Positions 18,834-28,607 of a DNA stretch of 64,000 nt are shown here, one piece after another; positions within the stretch are counted from its first letter, which is position 1; the number at the start of each line of letters is the position of its first letter. The stretch comes from DATFVJ01 sp963826515 (GTDB lineage Bacteria > Actinomycetota > Actinomycetes > Streptosporangiales > Streptosporangiaceae): the NCBI GenBank assembly GCA_963826515.1, contig CAWGXI010000005.1:186001-250000 (forward strand), in the 5' to 3' direction. The notes beneath the pieces were generated by a model. It was not told the DNA's origin. It worked only from the letters and a program-made list of their open reading frames with translations, and ran no database searches. The translations under genes and the position numbers were made by a program.

Positions 18834-19748
18834 CGGCCGCGCGAGCGCCCGGTCCCGCAGGCCGAGCAACTGATAAATCTCCCTGGTGGCGGTCGACCGG
18901 TTGAGGGTATAAAAGTGCAGGCCGGGGACACCCTCGTCGAGCAGGTGCTGGCACATGCCCGCCGCGAACTCCACCCCTATTTCCCTAACGGCTCCGCTGT
19001 CGTGCGCCACCCCGCGAAGCCGTTCTGCTAGCTCGGGCGGGAACTTGGCGCCGGACAGCACCGCGGCCCGCTCGATCATTCGGACATTGGTAATCGGCAT
19101 AATGCCCGCGATGATCGGAATGTCACAACCGAGCGCTGCGACCCGGTCGCGCAGTCGCAGGTAGTCCGCGACATAAAAGAACATCTGGGTGATCGCGAAG
19201 TCGGCGCCCGCACGGCACTTGCGGACGAAATAGTCGACATCTGTACCGAAATCTGGCGATCGCGGGTGCTTCTCAGGAAACGCCGCCACGCCGACGCAGA
19301 AATCACCGGATGCCCTGATCAGACGAACGAGGTCAGCCGCATAGCTGAGGCCAGCCGGGTGGGGCACCCAGTCGGCGTTGGGGTCGCCTGGTGGGTCGCC
19401 GCGGAGCGCAAGCACATTGCGCACGCCCTCGGCAGCATATGAGCCGATGACATGCCGGAGTTCGGCTACAGAGTGATTGACCGCGGTGAAGTGCCCGACC
19501 GGGGTCAGGGTCGTTTCCGCCGCGATCCGGCCCGTTATCCGTACAGTGCGATCCCTCGTGGAACCACCGGCACCGTAAGTGACAGAAACGAACGTCGGCG
19601 CGAGCGCCTCGAGTTGCCGTATGGCCAGCCACAACTGGCGTTCGGCATCCTCCGTTTTGGGCGGCATGAACTCGAACGAGTAAGACTCGCCGCCGCCGGC
19701 GAGCAGCTCACGTATCGTCGCAGCCCGGTGATTCGGTGCACGCACCAT
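18825..19748 (-). CDS. metF: Methylenetetrahydrofolate reductase
   Basis: MetF reduces 5,10-methylene-THF to 5-methyl-THF with FAD, supplying methyl groups for methionine. The 307-residue product shows FEFMPPKTEDAERQLW at the N-terminus with the catalytic Glu region, then FVSVTYGAGGSTRDRT, LALRGDPPGD and ADFAITQMFFYVADYLR, all family blocks. It starts with ATG at 19748. It is divergent from the polyprenyl synthase gene, an arrangement also known near metF in Streptomyces. No cobalamin or SAM riboswitch was seen upstream. Confidence 0.95.
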   Translation of the reverse strand: MVRAPNHRAATIRELLAGGGESYSFEFMPPKTEDAERQLWLAIRQLEALAPTFVSVTYGAGGSTRDRTVRITGRIAAETTLTPVGHFTAVNHSVAELRHVIGSYAAEGVRNVLALRGDPPGDPNADWVPHPAGLSYAADLVRLIRASGDFCVGVAAFPEKHPRSPDFGTDVDYFVRKCRAGADFAITQMFFYVADYLRLRDRVAALGCDIPIIAGIMPITNVRMIERAAVLSGAKFPPELAERLRGVAHDSGAVREIGVEFAAGMCQHLLDEGVPGLHFYTLNRSTATREIYQLLGLRDRALARPSA

Positions 19749-19844
19749 GCGGCAAGGCTAGCCGGGCGCCAGGCCGGAATGCGAACCCGGTCACACTACT
19801 ACCCGCCTCGCCGTCAGGCCATTGCCGCGATTAGCCTCGCGACC

Positions 19845-21122
19845 ATGGCATTCCCGTCCGCGCACGACCCAGCAGGCCACCCGGCCGCTAGCCTGGCCGC
19901 CGGCAGCGCGGCCGGGCCGGGCGACGAAGGGCAGGACTGGCACGGCGGGGGTGGGCACAGCGGGGGTGGGCCGCGCGGCGATGGGCACGGCGTGGATCAG
20001 CGCAGCGTGGGTGGGCAGCGCGGGGGTGGGCACGGCGTGGATCGGCACAGCCGGGCTAGGCGCAGCGATGCCGGGCTCGAACGGATCACGGCCGGGGTGC
20101 AGCAGGCGCTCGACCGGTTCATTGAACGGCAACGGCCGGTTCTGCTGGCGGCGGGCGAGGAACTCCTGCCTGGACTTGCGGCGATCGAGTCGCTGCTCGC
20201 CGGAGGAAAGCGGCTGCGGCCCGCGTTCTGCTACTGGGGATGGCGCGGTGCGGGCGGCGACGACTGCCCGGAAATCATCGCTGCCGCCGCGGCGCTCGAA
20301 CTCCTGCACGCGAGCGCACTCGTCCATGACGACGTGATGGACGGCAGCGACACCCGGCGCGGCCAGCCGTCACTGCACCGCCGTTTCGCGGCCAGGCACG
20401 TAGGCTCGGGTTGGCATGGATCGGCGGACTCGTTCGGCGTCGGGGCCGCGATCCTCATGGGCGATCTGCTGCTGTCCTGGACCGACGAGATGTTCCACGC
20501 CAGTGGCCTGCCCGCTGCGGCGACGCAGCGCGGGCGGCGAGTGCTTTCCGTGATGGCGACCGAGGTCATAGCCGGGCAGTATCTCGACCTGCTCGAGCAG
20601 GTCAGCGGCGCTGGCACGGTCGCGTCTGCGCTGCGCGTCGCAAGTTACAAGTCCGCCAAGTACACGGTCGAGCGGCCATTGCACCTCGGTGCGGCGCTCG
20701 CCGCCGCACCTGATTCCGTGACGCAGGCCTACACACGGTTCGGAATGCCGCTCGGCACCGCCTTCCAGCTTCGCGACGACGTGCTCGGCGTGTTCGGTGA
20801 TCCCGTGCAGACCGGCAAGCCTGCCGGCGACGACCTGCGTGAGGGCAAGCGGACGGTGCTCGTCGCTACCACCTTCGCCAAGGCGAGCAGGGACGAGGCG
20901 GCGGCGCTCGGCAGACGCCTCGGGGATCCCAGGCTCGATCAGGCGGGGGTGACGGAGGCTCAGGAGATCATCCGCGGCACGGGCGCGCTACTCGCATGCG
21001 AGGAGCTGATCGAGCGCTACCTATCCGCGGCACTGGCGGCACTGACAGATGCGCCGGTCACCGCTGAAGCCAAGGAGGCGCTCGCCGAGCTTGCGCTTGC
21101 CGCCACATCCAGAACCAAATAG
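19845..21122 (+). CDS. Polyprenyl (geranylgeranyl-type) diphosphate synthase
   Basis: The enzyme condenses isopentenyl diphosphate with an allylic diphosphate. The first Asp-rich motif is HDDVMDGSDTRRG and the second is FQLRDDVLGVFGD; GGKRLRP lies before them. Ser is at the fifth position upstream of the first motif, so product length cannot be fixed by eye. The 425-residue product is about 70 longer than usual because of an N-terminal Gly/His-rich repeat region (residues about 20-80) encoded by a degenerate GGGTGGGCA-type array. ATG at 19845 is the likely start, but a start after the repeats is possible. The stop codon directly abuts a mobile-element remnant. Confidence 0.9.
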   Translation: MAFPSAHDPAGHPAASLAAGSAAGPGDEGQDWHGGGGHSGGGPRGDGHGVDQRSVGGQRGGGHGVDRHSRARRSDAGLERITAGVQQALDRFIERQRPVLLAAGEELLPGLAAIESLLAGGKRLRPAFCYWGWRGAGGDDCPEIIAAAAALELLHASALVHDDVMDGSDTRRGQPSLHRRFAARHVGSGWHGSADSFGVGAAILMGDLLLSWTDEMFHASGLPAAATQRGRRVLSVMATEVIAGQYLDLLEQVSGAGTVASALRVASYKSAKYTVERPLHLGAALAAAPDSVTQAYTRFGMPLGTAFQLRDDVLGVFGDPVQTGKPAGDDLREGKRTVLVATTFAKASRDEAAALGRRLGDPRLDQAGVTEAQEIIRGTGALLACEELIERYLSAALAALTDAPVTAEAKEALAELALAATSRTK

Positions 21123-21270
21123 CTAGCGGTCTGCAAGAGGAGTCTCTTCTCTAGCTCTGTGGTGCACGACAACGCCCAGGCGGGCACCTCGCGGCGTTGT
21201 CGACGTCGCGCGTAGGAACCACGAAGCGTTCCTCGAGAACAAGCCTGACGGACTTGGACGCGGCGGACGA
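21119..21270. mobile_element. Degenerate copy of small element A
   Basis: The sequence after TAGCTAG matches the left part of the 173-bp element at 47623-47795 (GGTCTG, AGAGGAGTCTCTT, CACCTCGCGGCGTTGT and CGAAGCG blocks in the same order), but the right terminal repeat is missing. It starts directly after the stop codon of the polyprenyl synthase gene. No coding capacity was recognised. Confidence 0.7.
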
Positions 21271-21659
21271 GACTGCGGACGAGGTTGCGGCGCGCTTGTA
21301 TCCACTCGAGATGATCTCAGTAGCTTCCACGCTCGGAAGGGCAGATCCGGGCGTGATGTCCCGAGCAGGCCACACATGCTGGCCACAGCGTAAAGCGCCC
21401 GTTACGCTTCGTAATCGTTTCGCCTTCCCGGCCGGGCCGAATGGCCATAGTGTGTCCGGAAGCTCGCCATGATCCGTCGCTGTGTTAATTTTCCGGCGCT
21501 ATCCGCGGGCTAGTTAACGCAAGAACGGATCATGAGCGAAGCTGGCGGTTGCCCCAGGAGATACCGTCGGCTGCGCCGTCAGCCAGGCGGCTCCGGCCGC
21601 GGAGAAGGGCCGGCCTCGCGTGTGCGTCGCTGCCCGTCACGGCACCGGTTGCCTGGCTG
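21271..21659. other. Intergenic region
   Basis: This lies between the degenerate element and the convergent membrane-protein gene. An AT-richer patch at about 21395-21530 (CGTTACGCTTCGTAATCG and TGTTAATTTTCCGG) stands out, but no gene or known motif was recognised. Confidence 0.45.
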
Positions 21660-22814
21660 CTAACACGCCCGCTGAGAGGCCTTGTAACCCGCGGGCGGAA
21701 CGCCGATCAGGTAGCTGCCGCCGCCTGGCTGGAGGTAGAGCGTGATGGTCCAGCGTGTGCACGCTAAGCGGTCCGGGCTGTCGGTCGGCGACTGATGGCT
21801 GGTGAACTCGACAATCGCGGCGAGGCGGCCCCCCGCTGTCGGAGCGAGGCCGATGAGGATGGCGCCGGAGTCCGTGGTGGAGCGGAATCCGGCCGCGAAC
21901 CGCGGCGCAGTCTCGGCCCGCTGCATCCGCTGGCCGAGCAGGAGCCGGAAACGCTGATAGTCATGCACATTGATAGCGCTGAAATAGCTGGTGAGGAAGC
22001 TCGCCACCGACGCAGCGGCCGGGTCGCGCACCGCGGCGGGGGCGACAGCGACGGTGGCGCGGCCAATCGGCGCGCTGGCCGGGGGCGGGTGCGCAGTGGT
22101 GTGCGCGGGTGTCGGGGTGAGTTTTGGTGGCGGCCGTGAGGACGACGTCTGCGGCCGGCTCGCCGTCGCGCTGTTCCTTGGCGCCGCCGTCGCGCTGTTC
22201 CTTGGCGCCGCCGTCGCGCTGTTCCTTGGCGCCGCCGTCGCGCTGTGGCTTGGTGCCGCGGCCGCACCGCGGCTGCTGCCCGCGGTCATTTTGAGGGCAA
22301 GCGCGGCTGCTCCTGCGCCAAGGAGCACGATCACAAGCAGCGTGATCGCGATCGTCCTTGGCCGGTGGCCAGGGGGGCCCGGAGGCTCGGGTTGCTGCCG
22401 CAGGTAGGCCTTTGGCGGTTGCTGGTCCTCCCACATCGGCGGTGCCGATTCCGGCCGCGGCACCGGGTCCTCCCAGATAGGCGCAGGCGATACCTGCGAC
22501 TGCTGGTACGGGTCGGCCGACGGCCACTCCCCCGCGTCCGATGGCCGCGCCTCAGCGCTGGGTGGCTGCGGGCCTCCCCATGCCTCGTGTTCCCACGCGC
22601 CGCTCTCATGGCCCGGCGGGTATTCGTGACCGGAGGGGTATTCGTGACCGGAGGGGTATTCGTGACCGGGAGGATATTCGTGGCCGGGAGGATATTCGTG
22701 GCCGGAGGGATATGCGGGGTCCGACAGCAATCCGGGGCCGGGGTCATCCCGGTCGCTGGCGGGCTCACCCTGAGAGGTTTCCCAGCCGCTGGAAGAAGGG
22801 TTCCAGTGGCTCAT
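21660..22814 (-). CDS. Repeat-rich single-pass membrane protein of unknown function
   Basis: The 384-residue product has a cytoplasmic, Pro/Gly/His-rich N-terminus with six-residue PSGHEY/PPGHEY repeats (residues about 37-70). One membrane helix follows (ITLLVIVLLGAGAAALAL, about 153-170), then an outer linker of four eight-residue NSATAAPR repeats. The folded C-terminus of about 120 residues (VASFLTSYFSAINVHDYQRF; ACTRWTITLYLQ) resembles an NTF2-like extracellular domain. No enzyme motif is seen. ATG at 22814 has no strong ribosome-binding site. It is followed by no partner gene; the Rv2175c-like gene lies 631 bases upstream on the same strand. Confidence 0.7.
   Translation of the reverse strand: MSHWNPSSSGWETSQGEPASDRDDPGPGLLSDPAYPSGHEYPPGHEYPPGHEYPSGHEYPSGHEYPPGHESGAWEHEAWGGPQPPSAEARPSDAGEWPSADPYQQSQVSPAPIWEDPVPRPESAPPMWEDQQPPKAYLRQQPEPPGPPGHRPRTIAITLLVIVLLGAGAAALALKMTAGSSRGAAAAPSHSATAAPRNSATAAPRNSATAAPRNSATASRPQTSSSRPPPKLTPTPAHTTAHPPPASAPIGRATVAVAPAAVRDPAAASVASFLTSYFSAINVHDYQRFRLLLGQRMQRAETAPRFAAGFRSTTDSGAILIGLAPTAGGRLAAIVEFTSHQSPTDSPDRLACTRWTITLYLQPGGGSYLIGVPPAGYKASQRAC
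22160..22250 (-). repeat. 24-bp tandem repeat in the membrane protein linker
   Basis: About four copies of a 24-bp unit containing GTCGCGCTGTTCCTTGGCG encode NSATAAPR units outside the membrane. The period keeps frame. Confidence 0.85.
22615..22715 (-). repeat. 18-bp tandem repeat in the membrane protein N-terminus
   Basis: About six copies of TATTCGTGACCGGAGGGG and close variants encode (P/S)GHEYP units. Alternation between GTGACCGGA and GTGGCCGGG versions shows sub-families within the array. Confidence 0.85.
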
Positions 22815-23445
22815 GGGCCGTCCCGTTCCGCCTTCGCAGGCAAACCTGTCGCTGCCGCTGGTCGCTGCCGCCGGTCGCTGCCGCCGGTCGCTGCCGCCCG
22901 TCGCTGCCGCCGGTCCGTGCTGGCTGCTGCCGGTCCGTCCTGGCCGCCGCTTATCTGCTGCGCGCCGAGGCGCGACAGGATATTGGCACTATAAGTCCTC
23001 AATCCGGGGCAAGGACGGGACAATCGCAAGCGATGAGGCTAACCAGGCAGTAGCAGCCTGGTTACCCCGCGACCAGCCCGCGACCATGAGAGGGCACCTA
23101 TGCCGCTCCGGCTGGCGCGTATCCCCCCTGGGCGTTGTGTGCGTGTGCCTCACGACACCGTTGTCGTCGTGCGCGTCACGGGCGCGCCACACAGTGCTGC
23201 CGCCACACAGTGCTGCCGCCACACAGTGCTGCCGCCACACAGTGCTGCCGCCACACAGTGCTGCCGCCACACAGTGCTGCCGCCACACAGTGCTGCCGCC
23301 ACACAGTGCGACCGCGTGATGAGCCTTGCGCACGTCGCCGCTGGGCGCGCACATACAGCCGCTGGTACGCGCGTACATAGCTGGGTGCGCGTGCAAATAA
23401 ACGTGTTGTGGCGTCGATCGCGATCGGCTTCTCGCCGGTTGTGGC
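22815..23445. repeat. Intergenic region with two tandem arrays and a hairpin
   Basis: No gene is visible. Near 22855-22930 a GTCGCTGCCGCCG-type short repeat occurs about five times. At 23040-23064, TAACCAGGC and GCCTGGTTA form a nine-base hairpin with a seven-base loop. At about 23192-23308, ACACAGTGCTGCCGCC (16 bp) is repeated about eight times. The 16-bp period would break any reading frame, which supports non-coding status. Confidence 0.8.
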
Positions 23446-23808
23446 TCAGAACGCGAGCGCCTGTGCCCTCCGGTTCACCTCGGTACGCCTGTTCGCCGCG
23501 ATGGCCTGGATCGGCGTACCTGGCAGCGACTCATCGGCGGTGAACAGCCAGCGCAACGCCTCCAGGTCGTCGAACCCGCAGTCGAAAAGCAGGGTGAGCG
23601 TACCGTGCAGGCCCTTCACCACCTGGTTGCCGTCGACGAAGGCGGCAGGCACCGCCAGAGTGCCGCACGGCCGGTTGACGCCGAGCAGCTTGTGGTCCCG
23701 CAGCATCTGCTTGACGCGTGCGCCGGGGACGGCAAGTTGCCTGGCGACCTCGGAAAGGGTCAGCCAGTCACCGACGTGAGCGTCGGTCTCAGGGTCTATC
23801 TGTGCCAC
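23446..23808 (-). CDS. Rv2175c-family DNA-binding protein
   Basis: The product of about 120 residues resembles Rv2175c of M. tuberculosis, a small winged-helix DNA-binding protein that is a substrate of the kinase PknL. It has a helix-turn-helix (WLTLSEVARQLAVPGARVKQ), the block VVKGLHGTLTLLFDCGF and the C-terminal signature WLFTADESLPGTPIQA, followed by RRAQALAF. GTG at 23808 is used; TTG at 23817 is possible. A PASTA kinase resembling PknL lies 1.4 kb away, separated by the divergent FAD oxidoreductase gene, which supports a kinase-substrate pair. Targets on DNA are unknown. Confidence 0.85.
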   Translation of the reverse strand: MAQIDPETDAHVGDWLTLSEVARQLAVPGARVKQMLRDHKLLGVNRPCGTLAVPAAFVDGNQVVKGLHGTLTLLFDCGFDDLEALRWLFTADESLPGTPIQAIAANRRTEVNRRAQALAF

Positions 23809-23873
23809 GTATCCCAATTTCCCACGTCCTGCACGCAGTCAAACTCACTCATGGCAGCTGTCACCCCTGGTCC

Positions 23874-25058
23874 TCATGACGCCGTGATGACGGTATCGCG
23901 CACAGGGACATCCGGGTCCGCGAGCCGAACCTGATCCACCGGGGCGCCTGACGCGACAACACGGCGCCCCTGCGCGAGGTCGCGTGGGCGGTCCACGGCC
24001 AGCACCGCTGCCAGTCGGTCGCCCGCGAGCCAGCATGCGCTCCACCGCTGCCCGGCCGGATCGCCGCGCCATACCAGGCGGTCGGCGGCCTCGTAGTGGC
24101 CGACGTACTGCACCATCCGGCCGAATTGCTCTGACCAGAAGTACGGCACCGGATCATACACCTCGCTTTCGCCGAGCACGTTCGCCGCGACGACCTCCGG
24201 CGCGTGCAGCGCATTGTCCCAGTGCTCGACCCGCAGCCTGCGCCCGTACCTGCGAGACCAGAACGCGGCGCAGTCCCCGGCCGCGAACACGTCAGCCATC
24301 GAAGAACGCAACCCTTCGTCCACGGCGACGCCATTGTGTAGCCCGATGCCGCACTCGGTCAGCCACGCAACGGCAGGCCGGACGCCGACCGCGGTCACGA
24401 CCTCGTCCGCGGCCAGATGCGAGCCCCCGGCCAGCACAAGACCGCCCGCATGCACGAAGTCCACGGCTGTGCCCAGCCGCAGGTCAACCCCGGCCTCCGC
24501 ATACCAGCGCTGTGTCTGCGCACCCACCTGCGGGCCGATCGCCGCCGCCAGCGGCGCCTGCCCCGCCTCGACCACGGTGACCTGGCAACCGTGCGCCGCC
24601 GCGGCGGTGGCAAGCTCCGCGCCAATCCACCCGGCGCCGGCCACCGCGAGCCGCAGCCCGGGACGCAGCAGGCCGCGCAGCGACCGCGCGTCGTCGATGG
24701 TGCGCAGGAAACGCTGCGCCGCGTCGCCTGGAAGCGCCGCAGGGACCGCGCCGGTGGCCACGACAAGCCGGTCGAACGGGTGCGCGCCGCAGTCAGTGAG
24801 CAGCGCACCCTCAGCGAGGCCCACGGCCGTCTCGGCTACGCGGAACTCGACGCCGAGCGCGCCGAAATCGGCATCTAGCGTCGTGTCGTCGACCGCGCCC
24901 GCCAGCAGTTGCTTCGACAGCGGCGGCCGGTCGTACGGGGCATGCGGTTCCGCGCCGACCAGCGTGATGGCTCCGGCGTATCGCCTGCCGCGCAGCGCCT
25001 CGATGGTGCGCAGGCCCGCAAGCCCGCCTCCAGCCACAACGACCCGCGAGATGCTCAT
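23874..25058 (-). CDS. FAD-dependent NAD(P)H oxidoreductase, ferredoxin-reductase type
   Basis: The 394-residue protein has two Rossmann motifs, VVVAGGGLAGLRTIEAL for FAD and LAVAGAGWIGAELATA for NAD(P)H. The family blocks YDRPPLSKQLLAG, TAVGVRP and DVFAAGDCAAFW are present, with a C-terminal reductase domain (VEHWDNALHAPEVVA). Such enzymes reduce ferredoxins or Rieske partners of oxygenases. No ferredoxin or oxygenase gene is next to it, so the partner is unknown. ATG at 25058 is chosen because the fold begins immediately; the frame to 25241 has no homology. It diverges from the kinase gene. Confidence 0.9.
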   Translation of the reverse strand: MSISRVVVAGGGLAGLRTIEALRGRRYAGAITLVGAEPHAPYDRPPLSKQLLAGAVDDTTLDADFGALGVEFRVAETAVGLAEGALLTDCGAHPFDRLVVATGAVPAALPGDAAQRFLRTIDDARSLRGLLRPGLRLAVAGAGWIGAELATAAAAHGCQVTVVEAGQAPLAAAIGPQVGAQTQRWYAEAGVDLRLGTAVDFVHAGGLVLAGGSHLAADEVVTAVGVRPAVAWLTECGIGLHNGVAVDEGLRSSMADVFAAGDCAAFWSRRYGRRLRVEHWDNALHAPEVVAANVLGESEVYDPVPYFWSEQFGRMVQYVGHYEAADRLVWRGDPAGQRWSACWLAGDRLAAVLAVDRPRDLAQGRRVVASGAPVDQVRLADPDVPVRDTVITAS

Positions 25059-25246
25059 TCGGCCTAAGTTAGAGCAACCGCTTTCTGCGACCCCAACGCG
25101 GAGCCTTCTGCACCATGATCCGCTATCGCAGGAATGGCCTGGCGGCGCCGCAGAGTCAGCGCTCGATCGCGGCTGGTCACTGCCTGGGTGGCTTCTGCAC
25201 TTTGGCAGGGCGAAGCAGATGCGACTGTCCGTAGACTTCATCGCAA

Positions 25247-27480
25247 ATGGACGCGACGCTTGCGGACCCTCTCGTCGGGCGACTGCTCGACGGGCGCTAC
25301 CGTGTCGAGTCCCGCATCGCTCGCGGCGGGATGGCCACGGTCTACGTCGCCACTGACACCCGGCTTGACCGGACGGTGGCGCTGAAGATCATGCACAGCG
25401 AACTGGCAGGCGACGCCGATTTCGTGCGCCGGTTCATCGGCGAGGCTAAATCGGTGGCGCGCCTTTCCCACCCCAACGTGGTCGCCGTCTTCGACCAGGG
25501 CAGCGATGGCGAGCAGGTGTACCTCGCCATGGAGTATGTGCCCGGCCGCAATCTGCGCGACCTGCTGAACGAGCGCGGGCGGCTCGGGCCTGCCGAGGCC
25601 CTCGACCTCATGGTGCCTGTGCTCGCCGGCCTTGGCGCTGCGCATCAGGCGGGCTTCGTGCACAGGGACATCAAGCCGGAGAACGTGCTGATCACTGCCG
25701 ACAACCGGGTCAAGGTCGTGGACTTTGGCCTGGCCCGCGCGGTCGCCGCGGCGCGCCATACCAACACCGGCATGCTCATCGGCACCGTCGCCTACCTGGC
25801 CCCCGAGCAGGTCTCGCGGGCATCGGCTGACGCCAGGAGCGACGTCTACGGGCCGGCGTCATGCTGTTCGAATTGGTGACAGGCCGTCAGCCGTACACGG
25901 GTGACACGCCGCTCGCTGTGGCGTACAAGCATGTGAACGAGACCGTCCCGGCGCCATCCAGTCTTGTCCCCGGGCTGGCCCCTGCTGTCGACGCGCTTGT
26001 GGCGTTGGCTACCAGCCGCGATCCCGGGCTGCGGCCGGGCGACGCGAGCCAGTTGCTGCGCGCTGTGTTCGACGCACGCAGGCAACTGCCGGGCGGGTCG
26101 GTCTTCGCTCCTGGCACCGAGATGCCGCTGACGGCCCAGCAGGGCCAGCACCTTGCGCAGGCATACCCGGGCCAGCCCGGACAGCAAGGGCCCTTCGCAG
26201 CGCCCTATGGCCTCGTGCCGCCGGTGGGCGTGCCACCTGCGTGGCCACAAGCAGAGCCACCAGCAGGGCTACCCGCAGGGCCACAAGCGGGGCTACCCGA
26301 AGGGCCACAAGCAGGGCCACCTGCGGGTTCACCCGCGGCGCCACCTCCCGCTGGCCCTCCGCAGGCCGGCGCCACCGCTCCGCAGCAATCCGCGATCCTC
26401 GGCGTGCCCGGCGTTCCAGGGGTGCCTGCGCTGCCGGCGTTCGGCCCGGGCCGTGGTGACAGGGCCAGCAGCGGCTTCGGCGCTGCCCCGCAGGCAGGCG
26501 GCGAGCACACCGGATTCTCCGGGCAGCCGGGCGGACAGAACAAGACGCTGATCGTGTCACGCGACAGCGGTGGTCATCATGGGCCGCGCCGGCGTCGGAG
26601 CCTGGCCGACTGGCTGTTCAGCCGCCGGGCGGCGTATCTGGCTGGCGCGCTCGCGGTTGTGCTTGTGGTCGGTTTCCTCGCCTGGTGGCAGACGTCGGGG
26701 CGGTACACGAGGGTGCCCGACGTGGCGGGTCTGGCCGCGCCAACGGCCGCCGCCGAGCTGCGAAACTTGGGGTTCAAAGTCACGATGGGCTCGCCGCAGG
26801 CGGACAACCAGGTGCCCAAGGGGGACGTGGCACGCACCCTGCCGGGCAGCGGCGGTCATGCGCTGAACGGGAGCGTCATCACCGTGATCTCGTCCGCGGG
26901 CCCGCGCATGATCTCGGTGCCAAACGTGACGGGTCAGGCGGTCGCCGACGCCCAGAAGGCGCTCACCGCCGCAGGCCTGATACCTGGCGCCACGCAGCAG
27001 CAGACCTCGCCCACCGTCCCACAGGGCGAAGTGATCAGCACGGACCCTAACGGAGGGACGTCGTGGCCACAGACAAAGCCGGTCAAGCTCACGGTGAGCG
27101 CCGGCATTGGGCTGCCTGACTTCACCGGGCAGCCGAAGCAGGCCGCGGAACAGTGGCTGCAGCAGCACCAGTTGCAGGTGCAGGAGCAGTCACACCCGAG
27201 CGGCACCCAGCCAGCTGGGAACGTGATCAAGCAGAGCCCAGCCGCGGGCACCGCGGTCAGACAGGGCGAAGTGATCACACTCTCCATTTCGGCCGGTCCC
27301 CCTGTTGTCCAGATTCCCAGCGTGACCGGCATGCCCGTGCACGATGCCCGCAAGGAACTCCAACGGCTCGGTTTCCAGGTCAACGTCATCGGGTTCGGCC
27401 ATGGCCGGGTACTCGTCTGCCAGCCGACCGGCCAGGCGCCCAAGGGCAGCACGATCACCCTGTTGGCCGGTCTGGGCTGA
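25247..27480 (+). CDS. PASTA-domain Ser/Thr protein kinase (PknL/PknB-like), frameshifted
   Basis: The kinase domain begins GRYRVESRIARGGMATVYVA and has Lys in VALKIM, HRDIKPENV (about residue 138) and DFG (about 157). A membrane helix (AYLAGALAVVLVVGFLAWW) and four PASTA domains follow the Pro/Gly-rich linker; PASTA domains bind muropeptides. The frame breaks at about 25849. After RSDVY the bases TACGGGCCGGCG need one more G to continue as GAGVMLFELVTGRQPYTG, which is exactly the next frame. So either a run of four Gs was read as three or the gene is truly broken. ATG 25247 lacks a ribosome-binding site and may be leaderless. The Rv2175c homologue nearby supports a PknL-type identity. Confidence 0.85.
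26245..26335 (+). repeat. Repeats in the kinase linker
   Basis: Related units of the type GGGCCACAAGCGGGGCTACC encode PQAGLPAG/PQAGPPAG motifs in the linker before the membrane helix. The units are imperfect and keep frame. Confidence 0.65.
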
Positions 27481-27535
27481 GTTGGCCGGTGACGGCCGAG
27501 TGGCCGGTGACGGCCGAGTGGCCGGTGACGGGCCA
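27479..27535. repeat. 18-bp repeat between kinase and nfo
   Basis: TGGCCGGTGACGGCCGAG occurs about three times directly after the kinase stop codon. It is non-coding and separates the kinase from endonuclease IV. Confidence 0.75.
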
Positions 27536-27568
27536 CAGCCAGCAAGGGGCCGTCTACCCTTGACGATC

Positions 27569-28429
27569 ATGCCGCATCTACCGATCGGCGCCCACGTGCC
27601 GGTGGCAGGCGGCCTCGCGGCCGCCGGTCTGCGGTACGCGGCCGAGGTGGGAGCCGAGGCGATCCAGGTGTTCGTCTCCAATCCGCGCGGCTGGGCGCTG
27701 GCACAGGGAAATCCTGCCGAGGATGCTGCCTTCACCCGCGGCACCGCCGGCCTGCCCGTCTTCGTGCACGCGTCCTACCTGGTCAACCTGGCCTCACCGG
27801 ATCCGCAGACGGCTGAGCTTTCTGTGGGGTCACTGCGGCACGCCGTCCGGCGGGGCGGCGAGATCGGCGCGCGTGGGGTGGTCGTACACACGGGATCGGC
27901 CGTGCGAGGAGATCCGGATGTGGCGCTGCGCCAGGTCAGGGAGCTGCTGCTGCCGCTGCTCGACGAGATCGGCGAGGCTGGCCCAGACGTGCTGCTCGAG
28001 TCGATGGCTGGCCACGGCCAGTTGCTCTGCGCAGCCGTCACCGACTTCGGCCCCTACCTCGACGCGCTCGACAGGCACCCGCGCGTGGCGATCTGCCTGG
28101 ACACCTGTCATGCCTACGCCGCCGGCCACGATCTGGGCGCGCCCGGGGGCGTGAGCGCGGTGCTCGACGCGCTGCACGGCGCCGCCGGGCCGGGCAGGCT
28201 GAAGCTGGTACACGCCAACGACTCCAAGGACTCATTGGGTTCGCGGCGCGATAGACACGAGAACATCGGTGCCGGGCACATCGGCAGGGAGCCGTTCGGC
28301 GAATTGCTGCGCCACCCACTCACCGAGGGAGTCCCTTTCATCGTCGAGACTCCGGGCTCAGCTGCGGCGCACGCGCGCGACATCGCCACGCTCAAGAGAC
28401 TCAGGGCCTGTCCTGTGGATCTTGGTTGA
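27569..28429 (+). CDS. nfo: Deoxyribonuclease IV (AP endonuclease)
   Basis: Endonuclease IV cuts DNA at abasic sites in base excision repair, using three zinc ions. The 286-residue product has the metal-ligand blocks FVHASYLVNLAS, GVVVHTGSA, LLESMAGHG, CLDTCHAYAAGHD, VHANDSKDSLGSRRDRHENIG and the closing FIVETPG. ATG at 27569 follows the kinase gene by 88 bases. The last nine or so residues (ending ACPVDLG) and the TGA are encoded by mobile element B starting at 28404, so the native C-terminus has been replaced. The active-site residues are unaffected. Confidence 0.94.
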   Translation: MPHLPIGAHVPVAGGLAAAGLRYAAEVGAEAIQVFVSNPRGWALAQGNPAEDAAFTRGTAGLPVFVHASYLVNLASPDPQTAELSVGSLRHAVRRGGEIGARGVVVHTGSAVRGDPDVALRQVRELLLPLLDEIGEAGPDVLLESMAGHGQLLCAAVTDFGPYLDALDRHPRVAICLDTCHAYAAGHDLGAPGGVSAVLDALHGAAGPGRLKLVHANDSKDSLGSRRDRHENIGAGHIGREPFGELLRHPLTEGVPFIVETPGSAAAHARDIATLKRLRACPVDLG

Positions 28430-28537
28430 TGCGGGCGGTGATCCAGGCGGCGACCCGGCAAGGCCCTGCTTGTTCTCGAGGAGCCGATAGTGGAGCGATC
28501 GGCGCCGTGCCGCCAAAGACCTGCGGGACGTCCTCTT
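28404..28537. mobile_element. Small non-coding element B, copy 1, fused to the nfo 3' end
   Basis: The ends GGGCCTGTCCTGTGGATC and the reverse complement of AGACCTGCGGGACGTCCTC are imperfect terminal inverted repeats. The inside, including GCAAGGCCCTGCTTGTTCTC and the inner hairpin GCCGAT/ATCGGC, matches the elements at 47486-47615 and 53828-53960. There is no open frame. The element supplies the nfo stop codon. Confidence 0.8.
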
Positions 28538-28607
28538 TGGGCGTGACGTGGCAGGGGACCGCCACGCCCGCGATGCCGGCGTAGCGCGAAGGCCGGCGCT
28601 GATGCGC

